Positions 47,071 to 59,449 of a DNA stretch of 64,000 bases are shown here, one piece after another. Below the pieces are notes generated by a model. That model was not told the origin of the DNA and did not search any database. It saw only the letters and a program-made list of their open reading frames with translations. Position numbers and translations under genes: made by a program. The stretch is taken from contig NC_088319.1 of assembly GCF_910592395.1 (NCBI RefSeq), forward strand, positions 1,674,001-1,738,000. The letters are read 5' to 3'. Source of the DNA: Lineus longissimus (Eukaryota > Nemertea > Pilidiophora > Heteronemertea > Lineidae). Every line of letters begins with the position of its first letter. Positions within the stretch are counted from its first letter, which is position 1.

Positions 47071-47402
47071 AAGAAATACGCGCATTGTCTGTAAAGCTTA
47101 GCGATGTCAATACATCGAGGGTCAAGATGTACAAACGTGGGCAGAGTCATAGTCTGTCGGGATACCAAGTATGGCCTCTAGAATTTAATCTTGATGGCTA
47201 TTGACAGAAAGATACCGACTGGGATTGACAGGATATATCCATGGTGCTAGAAGAAGGCGGTAGACAGATCAGTATTTCACAAGCGGCACGCACACTATGA
47301 AGTTAAATTGCCTCGATGATGCATCATCTCTGTCATGTATTCGTGCCCAAGAATGTGCTAGAGGGGGATGTGAGAGGATATGCTAAAGTCACTATGAGTT
47401 TA

Positions 47403-47665
47403 AAGAATTGATACCAACTGGGAGGTTTGGTTTGCTGACCAATTATGGTGGGGATAAAATGTTGGCCAAAATCAAAATGTCTCTTAGAGGTTTTGGCTGG
47501 AGTGGCTGATCCACCCTCAGGGTACTTGGCGAGACAACCTAGACTGACAGCGAGGTATCAATATCTCTTCTAAAACACCTATAACTAAACGACGAAATCA
47601 GATTTTTAACTGCTTTTTGATGGTTTCCGTATTTTGCACTAACCCAAGCGGTAACACCACTTCAG
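47403..47665. mobile_element. GTGGAGCTAAAAT-family MITE, diverged
   Basis: Contains GGTGGGGATAAAATGTTGGC, then a GAGACAACC segment, and ends TATCAATATCTCTTCTAAAA, the order seen at 7200-7450. Arms are only partly complementary. Confidence 0.5.
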
Positions 47666-49606
47666 GCGGCAGTAAAGAGGCCCAGTGCATATAAACACTA
47701 CCACATTGTAACCCAGGTGTTTAAGAATAGTTTATGAGAGGGTGACAATTGTTTTGCTTCTTTCATATTCATCCAGAACAAACATTTTTGAAACGTGATT
47801 GAGAAAATTTTGAAAATTATTTTACAGCAAATTTATCAAAATGTAAAAGTAGACAAAGTTTTTCGTAACACCTTGTAGCTGTAAAACCCAAGGCAGGAAC
47901 CGACAGATGGACAATAGCATTTAACATGAGACAATCTGCACTGGTAGAAATAATAAAAAGGTGCCTTTTATATGTAAATACATCCATTTTATTACAACAA
48001 TCATTTATATTTACAGTTCTTATCACATTTCACTACGATTCTGTATGAAAAATACATATTCTGAGATACAGGCCGTTTCCATGGCAACAGCTGAGTAACG
48101 TCCAGTTTATCATCACAAACTATTTAACTAGTTAACAAAGTTAAGGGTAAAAGCTAGATATTTCACAGAAATTCTAAAAAGAATTTTTTTTTCCTTCAAA
48201 TTACTCTAATTGTTCACTTCTAACGTCCGGCCAGCTCTTTACATAGTGCACATTTCTAGGCCCGTAATGGGGTAATTTATAGGCCTTCTTTTCAAGCTCA
48301 TATTGCTGCTAGTCAATCAAGTGTATAGGCCTAATGAAACTCACTCCCGTCGTGGGCCCCCAAAATGTACACATACACTGGCTTACCACAGTGGACGTTG
48401 GGCGTGCGAAACTAGAGTAATTTCACGCTACATGTATGGTTTGAGTCATAAATTTCTTGGATGATTACCCACAAATCATTCTTGGCCATCACTACTAAAG
48501 GTATTTGTCACCTAGTTCCTGTATAGGCAGTGCTACAGGTGATACTTCCAAAAGTGTATACTGACAGTTGGTGTAATGTTTGTGTACAGTTTCTGATGCA
48601 ACACAGAGCTGCCCTCTATAGATGATGTCCTATAGCGTCTTGGTCTCAAAAATCGTTTTCTTTGTTGATACATATTTCTAAATTTCTGGCTTTTCACCAC
48701 GAGCTTTTGAACTATCTTGAATGCAAATATAACAATGGTCAAATCTAGTTTGCACTCCACTTCTTACTGTCAAGTTTTAGGTGAAAAAATTGGGCCAATA
48801 ATGAACACGCGATATACTGCAACTTTGATGATTAAAATCAATCAATCAATCAATCATTAGAATTCTAATACCGCCCTAACTCGAAGGAACTATCCCTCGA
48901 ATCTTAATCGCTAAAAACTTGAACATTAACTACGGTCAGGAACAAAACTTGAGAGATTTTCAAGAATATGAAACTTGAGTAATATACACATATCAAAATA
49001 TAGAACATTCAAGAAACAATAACTTTCTAAAATCTTGAGTATAATCAACGCTATCAATGATGTACATGAAATATATTGTGACCACACATTGAATGAATAT
49101 ACAGCTACACTTCTAGTGATGGCATGCTGATGACGTCACCACAGGAATATATGCCATTCAGGACGTCAAATTGATGTCATGCGCCCGGCATGCCTCGTCA
49201 TTGGAGCCAAAATGGAGGTATCGAAAAGTGGCAGCATCAGCGGAGACATTCTTTATAGGTGGCGCACTTCTTGGGCGATGTCAGAAGGGGCCAACATCCA
49301 AAGTGGCTGCCCTACTGGTGTCACTACTGACCTCTATACCCCACCTCAGACATTAATGTTGACGAGATACAAACCAGGTTGTCACTAAAGCATTCTTGAC
49401 TGCAGTTGATTTCAAATGAGATTTATATATATCTATATATTTACTCTTGAAACCATACTTCATAACTCTGACAGGAGGAGAAGCGTGCAATAATGTCGAT
49501 CGCCACTTATGTAGCTTACAGAGTTCCTGTGAGAGGGCAGTTGTTGTGTGCATCACAAAATGAGCACAATCATTCTACCAACATTTTGAACACATATTTG
49601 GATGTA
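47666..49606. other. Intergenic, no gene seen
   Basis: AT-rich with an (ATCA)n run at about 48838-48858 and a CRE-type site near 49131. The open stretch 49171-49388 is GC-richer but shows no family motif. Confidence 0.5.
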
Positions 49607-49765
49607 CAGTGGAACCTCTCTATTAAGGACACCCTCTCTATTAAGGACACTAGTTTTGGTCCCAAATTTTGTGTTTCCATTCTGTTTGACTTTAATCAGG
49701 ACACCTCTCTATTAAGGACTGCACTTGTCAGTCCCGAGGGTGTCCTTAATAGAGAGGTGCTACTG
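49607..49765. mobile_element. Pogo/Tigger-like MITE with TA duplication
   Basis: Starts CAGTGGAACCTCTCTATTAA and ends TAGAGAGGTGCTACTG, flanked by TA (49605-49606, 49766-49767). The interior repeats CTCTATTAAGGACAC several times. Best-preserved copy. Confidence 0.8.
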
Positions 49766-49767
49766 TA

Positions 49768-52700
49768 CATATTTGTAGTTCCCTCTTCACAAGAACTTTG
49801 CATTCATCATTAGTGCTGTTCAAGCAGTGACTCTCATAACTCCACTATATGTACAAACCACTTCTACAATTGTATGTACATTTCATATATCTAATATAAG
49901 GCAACACAAATTTAGTAACTTGGATAGCGGGCTCACCTACAAACCTTTTTCCCCAAAGTTGAAAATACTTTTTTTTGATACACCCACTGACTAGCACCAA
50001 AAGTCACATGTCGACACAAATAAAAATGAAATTTGCATAAAAACACTAGTCTTTTTCGAGTTATAAGAATAAGTATCAATATATCGTCTGTAGAATGACC
50101 TAGATACCATAATTGGAAATTTTTCACTGTCGACAAGAATCATGTCATCCTCTACAACACGACTTCTCCTAAGGCATGTTTCCCAATTGAGGAAGTAAGT
50201 ATGCATCCAGGGAAATGGCCTAATATTGTCCGAGACAAGGGGTATTAATAAACAGAGAAACAGAGAAACGAAGAAATCCGGATGGAATCAAGTGTGCTGA
50301 CACGGTTAATTCACAATACATGGACCTCTTGTAATATAGTCATGTGAGGTTTACTTTCATTTTTTCCTTCCACTGACAAAGATAAAACTTCATCCTCATC
50401 CGCTATCCAATTAACAAAATTGGTTTGACCAATTATACAAAGGACAAAGTTCCTTCCTGGCAGATTTATTTCAACTCATATTAACTCTTCAAAATTAACG
50501 TGGACTACTTTATGGCAAAACCACAGCGATCTACCCCCATCGACCTGCACAGACCTTCTGAATCAAAACAGTAACCTGAATATCTTTTTCCTGATACCAA
50601 GTACATGTACTTTCTCTTTTTTAGTCATTCATGTGAGTGTACATCAATACTGTAAACTTCAAAATGTTAAAAAAAATTCGGACTGTTCCTATTTTGGTTT
50701 TCTATTTTTCGAATAAAAAATAAATATTTGCCATTTTTTTCTCACAAATCGAGTTTAATCTCAAAATCCCCTGAAATAATATGCAGGCAAAAATTGGGCT
50801 TTTTCAGTTATGAAAGTACGCATTGAATTGAAGACAAAATTTCGACTGTGATGTTGTGTACACTGTAATAAATATCTTTGACAGGTAAATTTTTTATCTT
50901 TCTGTACGTCTGGTTAGTGTTGAGCGGCATTGTTTATTTCTTATTTCCTGTGCCACTAGTAAATACATTGTACACCAATGGCATTAACAATCATCAAACA
51001 GACAACATGCAGAATCATACCGACAAATTAGAATACACACAGGCTCTATAAAGCACTGTGCGAATTATGTCACTCTGACCTGACAATTATCGCTGTGATG
51101 AGCAATAAAAGAATAGCTCATCTGCAGGTAAAACTCATAATCCCTTGGTTTGATAAAGGCTGCAGGTATTGACATACAGTTTCATTGCAATAGTGAATTT
51201 GAATTTGTTCGTTTTCGAAGACCAAACCCCTGAAACCTAGCACAAAATTACTAGCTGGGTTCAAATAAAACATGAGCTGTTAAAACCACTTATACCTTGC
51301 ACGCCCATAGCATATTCGAGTCAAGTCATCCAATGTAATGAGCAGCTGACATGACCATGCTGCCAATAGCTATCCCCCTCCCCCATATGTAGTGAAGATT
51401 TATAGGCCTTCACTGACCCCATCCCTTGGTATACTCATTTCTAACACCTTACACCCTAAGTGCAGTACTCAGCTTGAGATTTTTCTTGCCGAGTTGTCAG
51501 GCTACCTGTCCTCAAATTCTGACTTTTCTATTTGACCACCAAGGGCTGATGACGTCTGCCCAAAGCACCTCCTCCTGCTCCGCAAAGGAGATGAAGTTTT
51601 AACTTCACAACTATGAACCAATATTTCAATCCTAAGTGTCATGAGGCATGTACTACGGACCCAAATTTCTAATGACGTCATTATGTATGGCGGAATACAT
51701 GGCATTACGTCGTTCCCAATGACAACCAAGAAACATCTAAGAAGTGGTTGAACAGCGGGAGCCAAACCACAAGAGTCCTTGCCCCCCCCCCCCCCCCAGG
51801 TAGATAAACCTTCATTGATCCCCCTCCACTCTTAAAACCCTAATGCCTACTATGCAGGCTCAAGCTTTGTACCCAAGGTACTGGCAGTAAAAGTAGCTAC
51901 AAGAGGCTGACTTGTCAGGCTTGTTTTAAAATCGATCATTGATCATCTGCTACCCGTTGCTGAAAATCACCACCTGGCCTTTCCTCAGATATCAATATTT
52001 TTCCATTTTCAACTTCCCTCTTCCCTCTTTCCACTTTCCCCTTTTTACATCTTTACCGCAAGTATAATACACGTGTATCTCGCCACCTCACCACACCTCA
52101 CATTTTTTCACAGGATTCATGGGGGTGCCTGACGGACAGCTATAGTGTTGTGCGAATTCTTTAGAATTGGAGAGCGAACCAATCACCCTGAAAAAAACGA
52201 AAGTATGTTAGATTTTTTCCAAGGAAAAAGGTGTTGTCGGATTAGGTTTTCAACCATTACTTATCATATGCCAGCAGACACATTGCCAAAAACAAATGAA
52301 ATGGTACAGGGACCATGTGCTCATCTCGAGTAATGTTATGCATGTCATTTGCAGTGGATTTGGGGGGAACAGTTTCAGGCTAGTTTCACCAGTTTTGATT
52401 CTATTGAATAATATTATTCTTCTCGGCTCAATCTCAATGGCACAAAAGAAAACTTGGCTGACTCACTATAAAGCCTGACTGACTAACTGTGGCTGCTTGC
52501 CAACTGTGCATAACTTACTATTAACAGTGCTGGACTGACTAACTTTGCCTGCGAGAATAACTGGGCCTGACTTACCTATACTGAGCTGGCGTGTGTGCAT
52601 CACTGACTAACTGTAAATGGTAGGTCTCCTTGGTCGCAATGCTGCACCAAACCTGCAACACAAAACAAACCATGAACAGATGAAATGGCCATGGGCCATT

Positions 52701-52978
52701 GTGCTCACCAGATTAAACTTTTGTAAAGCTTAAAAAGATTGTTCTCTGATACCTTGTTTTCAAGAAAATTCAATGCCATCTCGAGAGGGAAACAACCTTC
52801 TGAAAAGATTGTGTGACAAGGGGTTCAGGAGAGCCTGAAGGCTCTTGAAAGTAAATGAAGTTGAAAAACTTTCATACACCTGCACCCTGGAGAATCAATT
52901 CCCCAAATTGCCAAGCATCTTTTCAGGCCTTCCAGTTTGCCGAGCTTGCCTATCCTAGGAAAATTTTTTTGTGATATA
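49768..52978. other. Intergenic, no gene seen
   Basis: Long AT-rich stretch. Holds a 16-base C tract (51782-51797) and a CRE-type site near 51672. Frames around 49991-50206 (-) and 51502-51765 (-) carry no motif I know. Confidence 0.5.
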
Positions 52979-53138
52979 CAGTAGAACCTCTCTAATAATG
53001 ACACCCTCGGGACTGACAATTGTTGTCCTTAATAGAGAGGTGTCCTGATTAAAGCTGTCAAATTGATTGAAAATAACCAATTTGGGACCAATACTAGTGT
53101 CCTTAATAGAGAGTTGTCCGCTAATGGAGGTTCAACTG
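52979..53138. mobile_element. Pogo/Tigger-like MITE with TA duplication
   Basis: Starts CAGTAGAACCTCTCTAATAA and ends GGAGGTTCAACTG with TA on both sides (52977-52978, 53139-53140). Confidence 0.8.
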
Positions 53139-53619
53139 TAATAAGGTTCTTCAAGCATGATTTGCATCAAATTATAAAATATGCACCGATGGATGTTATG
53201 TGTTCACCACAGAGTAATCTGCTGGTTAATTTACCTCCAAATTTAGTGCATATTGTCCATGTTACTAGATGGGCACAAGTTATTTTAGAAAATTTACCAA
53301 CAAGCGCACATTTTGGATGTTTTTCTTGTGAGGAAGCCATTCTCCCAGGCCTCAACGAGCACTATCCGTGTGCTTGCTTAGTCGGAAGGCCGGATGTCAT
53401 GGGAATACATTCTCCAGGGTGACCTGGATAGATGAATGTTCACAGTCATGCCTAATTTAAAGGGCTGATGATGTATCAAGCATCATCCAAACATGAACTC
53501 GGTTGAATCTGATAAAATATCATTTTTTTTATGGCTTGGCTATATAGGGCATGTGTCATGTTGTCCGGGGCACTTTGGGAGAGGCAGCCACTGGAAGATC
53601 TGGACGATATACCCAATTA

Positions 53620-53892
53620 CAATCAGTAGGTCTATTGCGGCGAACAACTTGAACATTCAAGAATAGTCGGAAATTTCCTTGCGAACAGCTATTTTTTGAA
53701 GTCACCTAGTCTAAAGTAAGTAGATAATTTGGAAATTTTGGAATAGTGGCCATCTTGAAATTCAAAGACTTTTAGCTTGTCGTGGAATGGGTCATGTCCT
53801 TGACGGCTATAATCTTAAACTTAAGAGGTTCTCATCATTGTTCAAAATATTGGTATCATGGCATATTTCCTGGTCCAGCTCCAGCTAGCCTA
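53620..53892. repeat. Dispersed repeat R (copy 1)
   Basis: GGTCTATTGCGGCGAACAAC through AGTGGCCATCTTGAAATTCA to TTAAGAGGTTCTCATCATTG. The same text recurs at 57708-57887 plus 58559-58700, and at 59170-59395. It continues at 55269 after the insertion below. Confidence 0.8.
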
Positions 53893-54005
53893 CACTACAG
53901 CAGAGCTGCCAACCCCTAAATACCCTTTTCAGTATTTTCCCCCTGAATTTGTCACTTTTTCAGTATTTTGGGGGGGTCTTTCAGTAACACATAAATGACT
54001 CATTA

Positions 54006-54251
54006 TCACAAACTTTCAGTAGGTTTTTTGTTTATATGGCGCCGGCAGTCGTCCCGACCCCCGTGTCCAATGTTAATGTCGATTTGACAAACCGAACATC
54101 GCATGAAACTCGGTCCTTTCTCCGAGGGTTTCAGCTCATTCCATTCGTCACTATATTCACTTCGAAATGACTGGTTCCTTTGTTTATTACGGGTAGCATC
54201 TCCAGCAGCACTACCAGCAGCAGCGGGAGTCCCCTGCTTGCGCTTTGGCAT
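54006..54251 (-). pseudogene. BED-like zinc-finger N-terminal fragment
   Basis: 81 codons from MPKRKQGTPAAAG. It contains CSVCQIDINIGHGGRDDCRRH, which fits a C-x2-C...H zinc finger of the type that heads hAT-family transposases and their host derivatives. The frame stops after the finger and the rest of a transposase is missing, so it is a relic. Confidence 0.55.
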
Positions 54252-54329
54252 CGGAAAATTGCTTTGAAAATCGCATCAAATTCAAGCCGTCAAAATCGAA
54301 ATCCGCCATATTGTAATCTGATAGTGAGT

Positions 54330-55078
54330 CGTGCGCAACGCAGGAGAAACGCTGGCAGTATCATAATGCCAATGTATTTGGCCAAAAGGGCAAGATTTTA
54401 TACTAAGCTTAGAATTAGTGACCACAACCTTGAAATTGAAAGAGGACGCTATTCACGCCCTAAAACCCCCAGAGATGAAAGATTTTGTAACTTTTGTAAA
54501 AATGATTTAAATCAAAACATTATTGGGGACGAAACCCACTTTCTCCTTAGCTGTCCCAAATTTAAGCTTATAAGAACCACTCTGCTGTCTTCACTTCCAG
54601 ACAGGGTCCTTGGGCTGGACAAAGAGAAACAGGTCTTCTATATCCTTAATTCTAGTGGTGAAACATTAACCCAAGCAGCCAACTGTATTTATGAAGCCTC
54701 TACATAGCTTTCCATCAAAACTAAAACTTCAATTTAATAGATGTTGTCAATACTTTTCCACATCGTGCCTGCTTCATCTTTTGTAATATACATATTTTAT
54801 AACGCATTTATTTTGCTGTTAGTGTTATATGATTTCTCTGTAGATTCTAACGCTTTTTTTATTTTTTATTTTTTTATTTTTTTTATTATCATTTCTAGTC
54901 ACGTCACCTCCGCACGCTGATGGTCAGGGTACATTTCCTAAGACATATCCCTGCCTGTTTTACTTTCCTCTGCATCTTCTCTCTATCCCGCACCAGTTTA
55001 TTGTATTTTCTAAACCTATATGAATGTAGTATTCATCTGGCTCAATAAACTGCTTTGAATTTGAATTTGAATTTGAAA
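54330..55078 (+). mobile_element. CR1/L2-like LINE 3' tail
   Basis: Frame ending at 54707 shows MPMYLAKRARFYTKLRISDH, RGRYSRPKTPRDERFCNFC and DETHFLLSCPKF, the C-terminal pattern of CR1/L2-type ORF2. It is followed by a 3' UTR, AATAAACTGC and a (TTGAAT)n tail near 55050-55076. 5'-truncated and inserted in the hAT-like element. Confidence 0.8.
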
Positions 55079-55467
55079 AAGTTAATGTGATTTGCGCGAG
55101 ACTTGGCGGTGCACAGAAATCAACAAAACGAAATCGACGAAATGAAAAAAAATTGAACTTTTTTTGAAAATCGTAGTTTTGATAGCAATTCCGTAACGCC
55201 GTACTAAAATGCGTTTTTCAGCCAAAATCCGCACTAAATACGGAAAATCGTAACAGGTTGCAGGTCTGCTACAGCAATCTGATGAAAATGCAACTATTTT
55301 GCTGGAACTGCTTTCGGCCAGTACAAACCACAAGCCATGATAGATGGGGTCAAACATGTTGAGAGACACATGTTGGGTGCCATGTTCTGTGAGGCTTACA
55401 GTTCAAGACAGTTGATGTATGATACCCATGGGTACATATTGTCCTAACGTATCAAAATATAGTCATC

Positions 55468-55790
55468 TTAAAGGGAACTGGAACCGCCGAGCGATTTATT
55501 CAACTTTTCGACTTTCACCGCCCGAGAAAGTCGAGTTCAGATTTGTAGCTCCGCCCCCAGTGCCAGAGCATGCGCAGTTCAATTTGTTATCATTGAGAAT
55601 CATGTGAGAATCACGTGAGTCATGCGATCTTTCATTCATGAATTTTCGTAGTAAATTCCATAGTAGTGACGTCACTGAATGATTGACAGCTAGGCGCCAT
55701 GTTTCAGTCATGCCTCGTTCTGATCACCCGATACGCGGGAAATGAAAACGAGGTCATACGAACTGGCTTGGCGGTTCCAGTTCGCTTTAA
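55468..55790. mobile_element. TTAA-flanked MITE, family 3
   Basis: TTAA at 55468-55471 and 55787-55790. The inverted ends are AAGGGAACTGGAACCGCC and GGCGGTTCCAGTTCGCTT. The inside has a CRE-type TGACGTCA near 55667 and no coding sequence. Confidence 0.75.
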
Positions 55791-56409
55791 ACTGAAATAT
55801 ACTTTGTTGGTGCTCATTTTGCAAATCAGAGTTAAAACTCCAGGACATGACCTACTTCCTTGATGCACATTCTGTATACCCTGCACTAGTATGCATGTGT
55901 CAGTTAGGCGTTGGTGTAGTGGTTGCTATGGCTAGGGCATTATCACCATTAGTTAAGTTAGTTCATTGTAGAGTTTGAAGTAATTAGTACATATACCTCA
56001 TTGATAATGGCAGTTGATACAGCTTGGAATCAGTGAAACCTTGGAACCAGTGATAAACCTTGGAATAGTCAGTACTAAACCGTGGAATCACTGTGCAAAG
56101 TACCGCGTGAAATCTGGTGCGTTCCTATCACGATTTATACCTTTCCAACTGCCAATCTCGTCCCAGCTGAGTTTAATGATAGCAATTTGCCAGTAGTTCC
56201 AGAAAGCACCTTTTTGTGGAGGATGACGTCATCATGGAATGCATTTGAAATGCGTTGTTGTCGTCAAAAAATAAACTTATATTCATGACGGGCCGCAATT
56301 GCAAATATATAATGATTTCTTTTCAATGAAAGCAAAAGAAAGGTTTTGTAATTGTTTTGTATTCCATATATTATTAATATGTTAAGAGCAAGCTCTAGTG
56401 AACTCACAC

Positions 56410-56580
56410 AACTGTTTGACATGGGGGAGTTCCCCCAAACCCCCATCCTTCTGACATATTTAGCCAGTACATTGAGGGATGAGTCCCCCAAACCCCCTCC
56501 CCCGTTCTCTGAAAGTGACCGGTTTTAGCCAGTACATTGGGGGAAGGCCCCCCACTTCCCCCCCCCCCCATTGGACTCTG
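56410..56580. repeat. G/C-run tandem repeat
   Basis: Two to three units of ~75 bp with TTTAGCCAGTACATTGGGGG and CCCCCAAACCCCC, ending in a 12-base C tract (56558-56569). Candidate quadruplex former on the minus strand. Confidence 0.65.
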
Positions 56581-56768
56581 AAAATAGAATTCCTTGGAGA
56601 CGCTGAACCACAAGGCCCCACAAAGAAATAGTCCCCGCCCGCAACGGTAGCTGTATCATATCTGCTGCCAGAAGCAGCTCTTTGTGGTGAAATAATGATT
56701 GAATTTTCCACCTGCTAACCTAGATAGACCTATTTGTGTATGTTTCTCAAATTAAATGCATCTTGTCA

Positions 56769-56986
56769 TTAAAGAGGGACTATAGGCAGGAGCAGAGGGG
56801 CTAATTTGGCCATCTTCAGGTGACTAATATACACAGTGAGGGCCGTCATGTCAGATTCAGCACTAAATATATTCCTCGTACAAAGGTGAATCACTTCGAC
56901 ATACTGTGAGATGTGAGAGACCCGTATTGGCGAATTTGTGTAACTTTATCTTGCCTGCCTAGCTGCTGCCTATATTGTCCCTTTAA
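56769..56986. mobile_element. TTAA MITE, family 1
   Basis: TTAA 56769-56772 and 56983-56986, with ends AGAGGGACTATAGGCAG and CTGCCTATATTGTCCCTT; nested in the 1.36-kb TIR element. Confidence 0.75.
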
Positions 56987-57707
56987 GACTCAAACAGATT
57001 GCTGCTGCAGTGTTTGACGTAGGAAGTTAACTAATCCAAGTTAATGGTAGTCGTCAAAGTAAAGACAAACTGTTCATATATGTATAGGCTATTGCAAGTG
57101 TAGGGTGTTTTCGTTTGTGGCCTACATACACTAAAAGCATAACCAGCCCCCCCCCCCCCCCACATCCACAAACGGGACATTCTAAGTTAGCAACCAGTTG
57201 GCATGCATTGAGTTCATAGTAAATAAATATCCGCACAACAAACCGAACACTGATGGGATCGAGACCTATTTTAACAAGACAAAACCAAAGGACTGATTCC
57301 AAGGTTTATCACTGGTTTCGAGGTTTCACTGATTCCAAGCTTAATCAACTACCATTGATAATATGTCCCAAATGTCCACTTATATTAGTTAGCATAGCCC
57401 CATAGGTTTATAATATTTGTGAATTTTTTCTTTCTTTCACACATGGGTGGATGGAGCCCATGTGGTCAGCATGAGCTAGTAGCTAGTTAGTTGTCCAACA
57501 GACAACATGCTTGGGGTTGTTTCTTTTGGATTGCTATCCAGTCAATCACGGATGCCTCTCCATCCCGGAAATAGTCTATGGCTATATTGAGAGTGTCCTG
57601 CCTGCAGCAGATATGCCACTCAGCGTAAACCAAACCGAGGCCATCAGATAACGCGGGAACTGATATCAATTACATATTCCAGGTCTGGATCGTAGACTGA
57701 GTATATA

Positions 57708-58700
57708 GGTCTATTGCGGCAAACAACTTGAAAATTCAAGAATATTTGGAAATTTCCTTGCCAACAGCTATATTTTTAAGTCACCTAGTCTAAAGTAATT
57801 TGGAAATTTTGGAATAGTGGCCATCATGAAATTCAAAGACTTTTAGCTTGTCGTGGAATGGGTCATGTCCTTGACGGCTATAATTAAGGAATTGAACCCG
57901 AGGCGGAGGACCTTGGTTGAGTTACCAAGACACTCTCGGGTGGAGCTAAAATACAGTCCAAACCCGAGCGGACGAAATTTTAGCTCCACCCGAGAGTGTC
58001 TTGGTAACTCAACCAAGGTCCGAAGCCGAGGGTTCAATTTCTATTCTAAAATACCTCAAACTTAAAAAGATAGGCCCAGAAAATAACTTGAATATGTGCG
58101 AATTTGGCAAATTCCATCCATCGCCGGCCCGGCCGGAGCGCCGGTAGCGCCGTTGTTTACATTATGTTACGGCAACGTTACAGAAAATGAGACATGTACA
58201 TTTTGTACAGCGCGCATAGGAAGTCCGCATCGGCTCGCTCAAGTGATGCTAAAATCCGCGCAAATGGGCTATTTGGAGCGTTTTTCTCGGCAAATATGTG
58301 TAGTGCTCATTTAAAAACTTAGGGTGGTTGATGCTTCCTTGACTGATTTGTGTTTGAAGCAGTGTTTTGAGAGCCTCAAACTTCTGAAGTGAGCTGAAAT
58401 TCCATTGACGTGACGTGTGCATGGTTTCCACATTTTAGTGCAACGCGAGGGAACTTTGGTAGAGCATCTTGGTTGCGTGTCCAAAACACTCCGCTCTCAG
58501 AACGAGGCTTATGCATTTTCCATTTAAAAGTTGACTTTACGGTACCAAGGTATTTTAGAATCTTAAACTTAAGAGGTTCTCATCATTGTTCAAAATATTG
58601 GTATCCTGGCATATTTCCTGGCCCAGCTACAGCAAATTCTGATGAAAATGCAACTATTTTGCTGGAACTACTTTCGGCCAGTACAAACCATAAGCTATGC
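57708..58700. repeat. Dispersed repeat R (copy 2), split by a ~670-bp insertion
   Basis: Repeat R runs to 57887 (GACGGCTATAAT), is interrupted, and resumes at about 58559 (CTTAAACTTAAGAGGTTCTC). The insertion starts with a foldback whose 45-base arms, 57908-57952 and 57977-58021, pair perfectly around a 24-base loop and contain GGTGGAGCTAAAAT. Copies 1 and 3 of repeat R lack this insertion. Confidence 0.75.
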
Positions 58701-59169
58701 TGCACAGCCAGCGTAGCTAAAAAGTAAAAAGTGCAATATCTCGCTTATCAGTGACTTGTTTTTGATGATATTTTTATGGTAGGTACTCCAAGCAACGATA
58801 CATCACATGTCATACCGACTTTGGTTTGACCTATATACTAAATATGTAGCATGTTTCTTAACCAGGATGAATTCCTAACCACCAAATATCTATACGGTGA
58901 GCACAATGGCCCCTGCCCGTTTCATTATCACAGTGGACATTGGGACCGTAGTCTGCAGTAAACTAGGGCAAATATCGAAAGCATGTATTTCCCTCCGTAT
59001 GGTGCAGTGCATTGTTGGGGATTCCCCAGAGTATTCCCCAGTTTAAACTTGTGATGGGATGTTTGCCTTGGAGAGTTTTAGTCTGTGATTTACCCTTTTA
59101 TCTATCTCTCCTCAGCCATCATCAGCCTCACCAGTTGCGACCCTCGAAGCCAAGGGCTTGTTTATAATT

Positions 59170-59395
59170 ACAAATCAGTCTGTCTATTGCGGTGAACAAC
59201 ATGAAAATTCAAAAATATTCGGAACTTTCCTTGTCAATTGCAGTCACAAAGTCTAAATTAAGTACATGTAGATAATTTGGAAAATTTGGAACAATTTATA
59301 GTGGCCATCTTGAAATTCAAAGACTTAGCTTGTCGTGGAATGAATCATGTCCTTGACGGCCATAATCTTAAACTTAAGAGGTTTTCATCATTGTT
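59170..59395. repeat. Dispersed repeat R (copy 3)
   Basis: GTCTATTGCGGTGAACAACA to TTAAGAGGTTTTCATCATTG, matching copies at 53620 and 57708 with small indels. Confidence 0.8.
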
Positions 59396-59449
59396 TAGGC
59401 CTAGATTGTGTATGTTCATGAAATTTTTAAAAATTTTTCAGCAAGTTTG

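Larger units (their letters stand above)
53901..55268. mobile_element. hAT-like insertion carrying a BED-like frame and a nested LINE tail
   Basis: Ends read CAGAGCTGCCAAC (53901) and GTTGCAGGTCTG (55268), an approximate inverted repeat of hAT type. CTACAG lies directly outside both ends, part of a probable target duplication. The uninterrupted version of the flanks is seen at about 58610-58690, which supports insertion into repeat R. It carries the minus-strand zinc-finger frame 54006-54251 and a LINE tail at ~54330-55078. Confidence 0.7.
56000..57362. mobile_element. 1.36-kb TIR element with nested repeats
   Basis: About 70 bases at each end are inverted copies: left GCTTGGAATCAGTGAAACCT with AACCAGTGATAAACCTTGG, right GGTTTATCACTGGTTTCGAG with TTTCACTGATTCCAAGC. 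No transposase frame. Inside sit a G/C-run repeat (56410-56580), a family-1 TTAA MITE and a 15-base C tract (57147-57161). Confidence 0.65.

Noticed and set aside
46394-47168. Minus-strand ORFs with VQYGRRQYLWKFSM repeats
   Set aside because: Artefacts of the 32-bp minisatellite, which shifts frame at every unit.
49991-50206. Minus-strand frame with possible exon ETCLRRSRVVEDDMILVDS
   Set aside because: A donor-like GTATCT follows, but no partner exon or family match could be found nearby.
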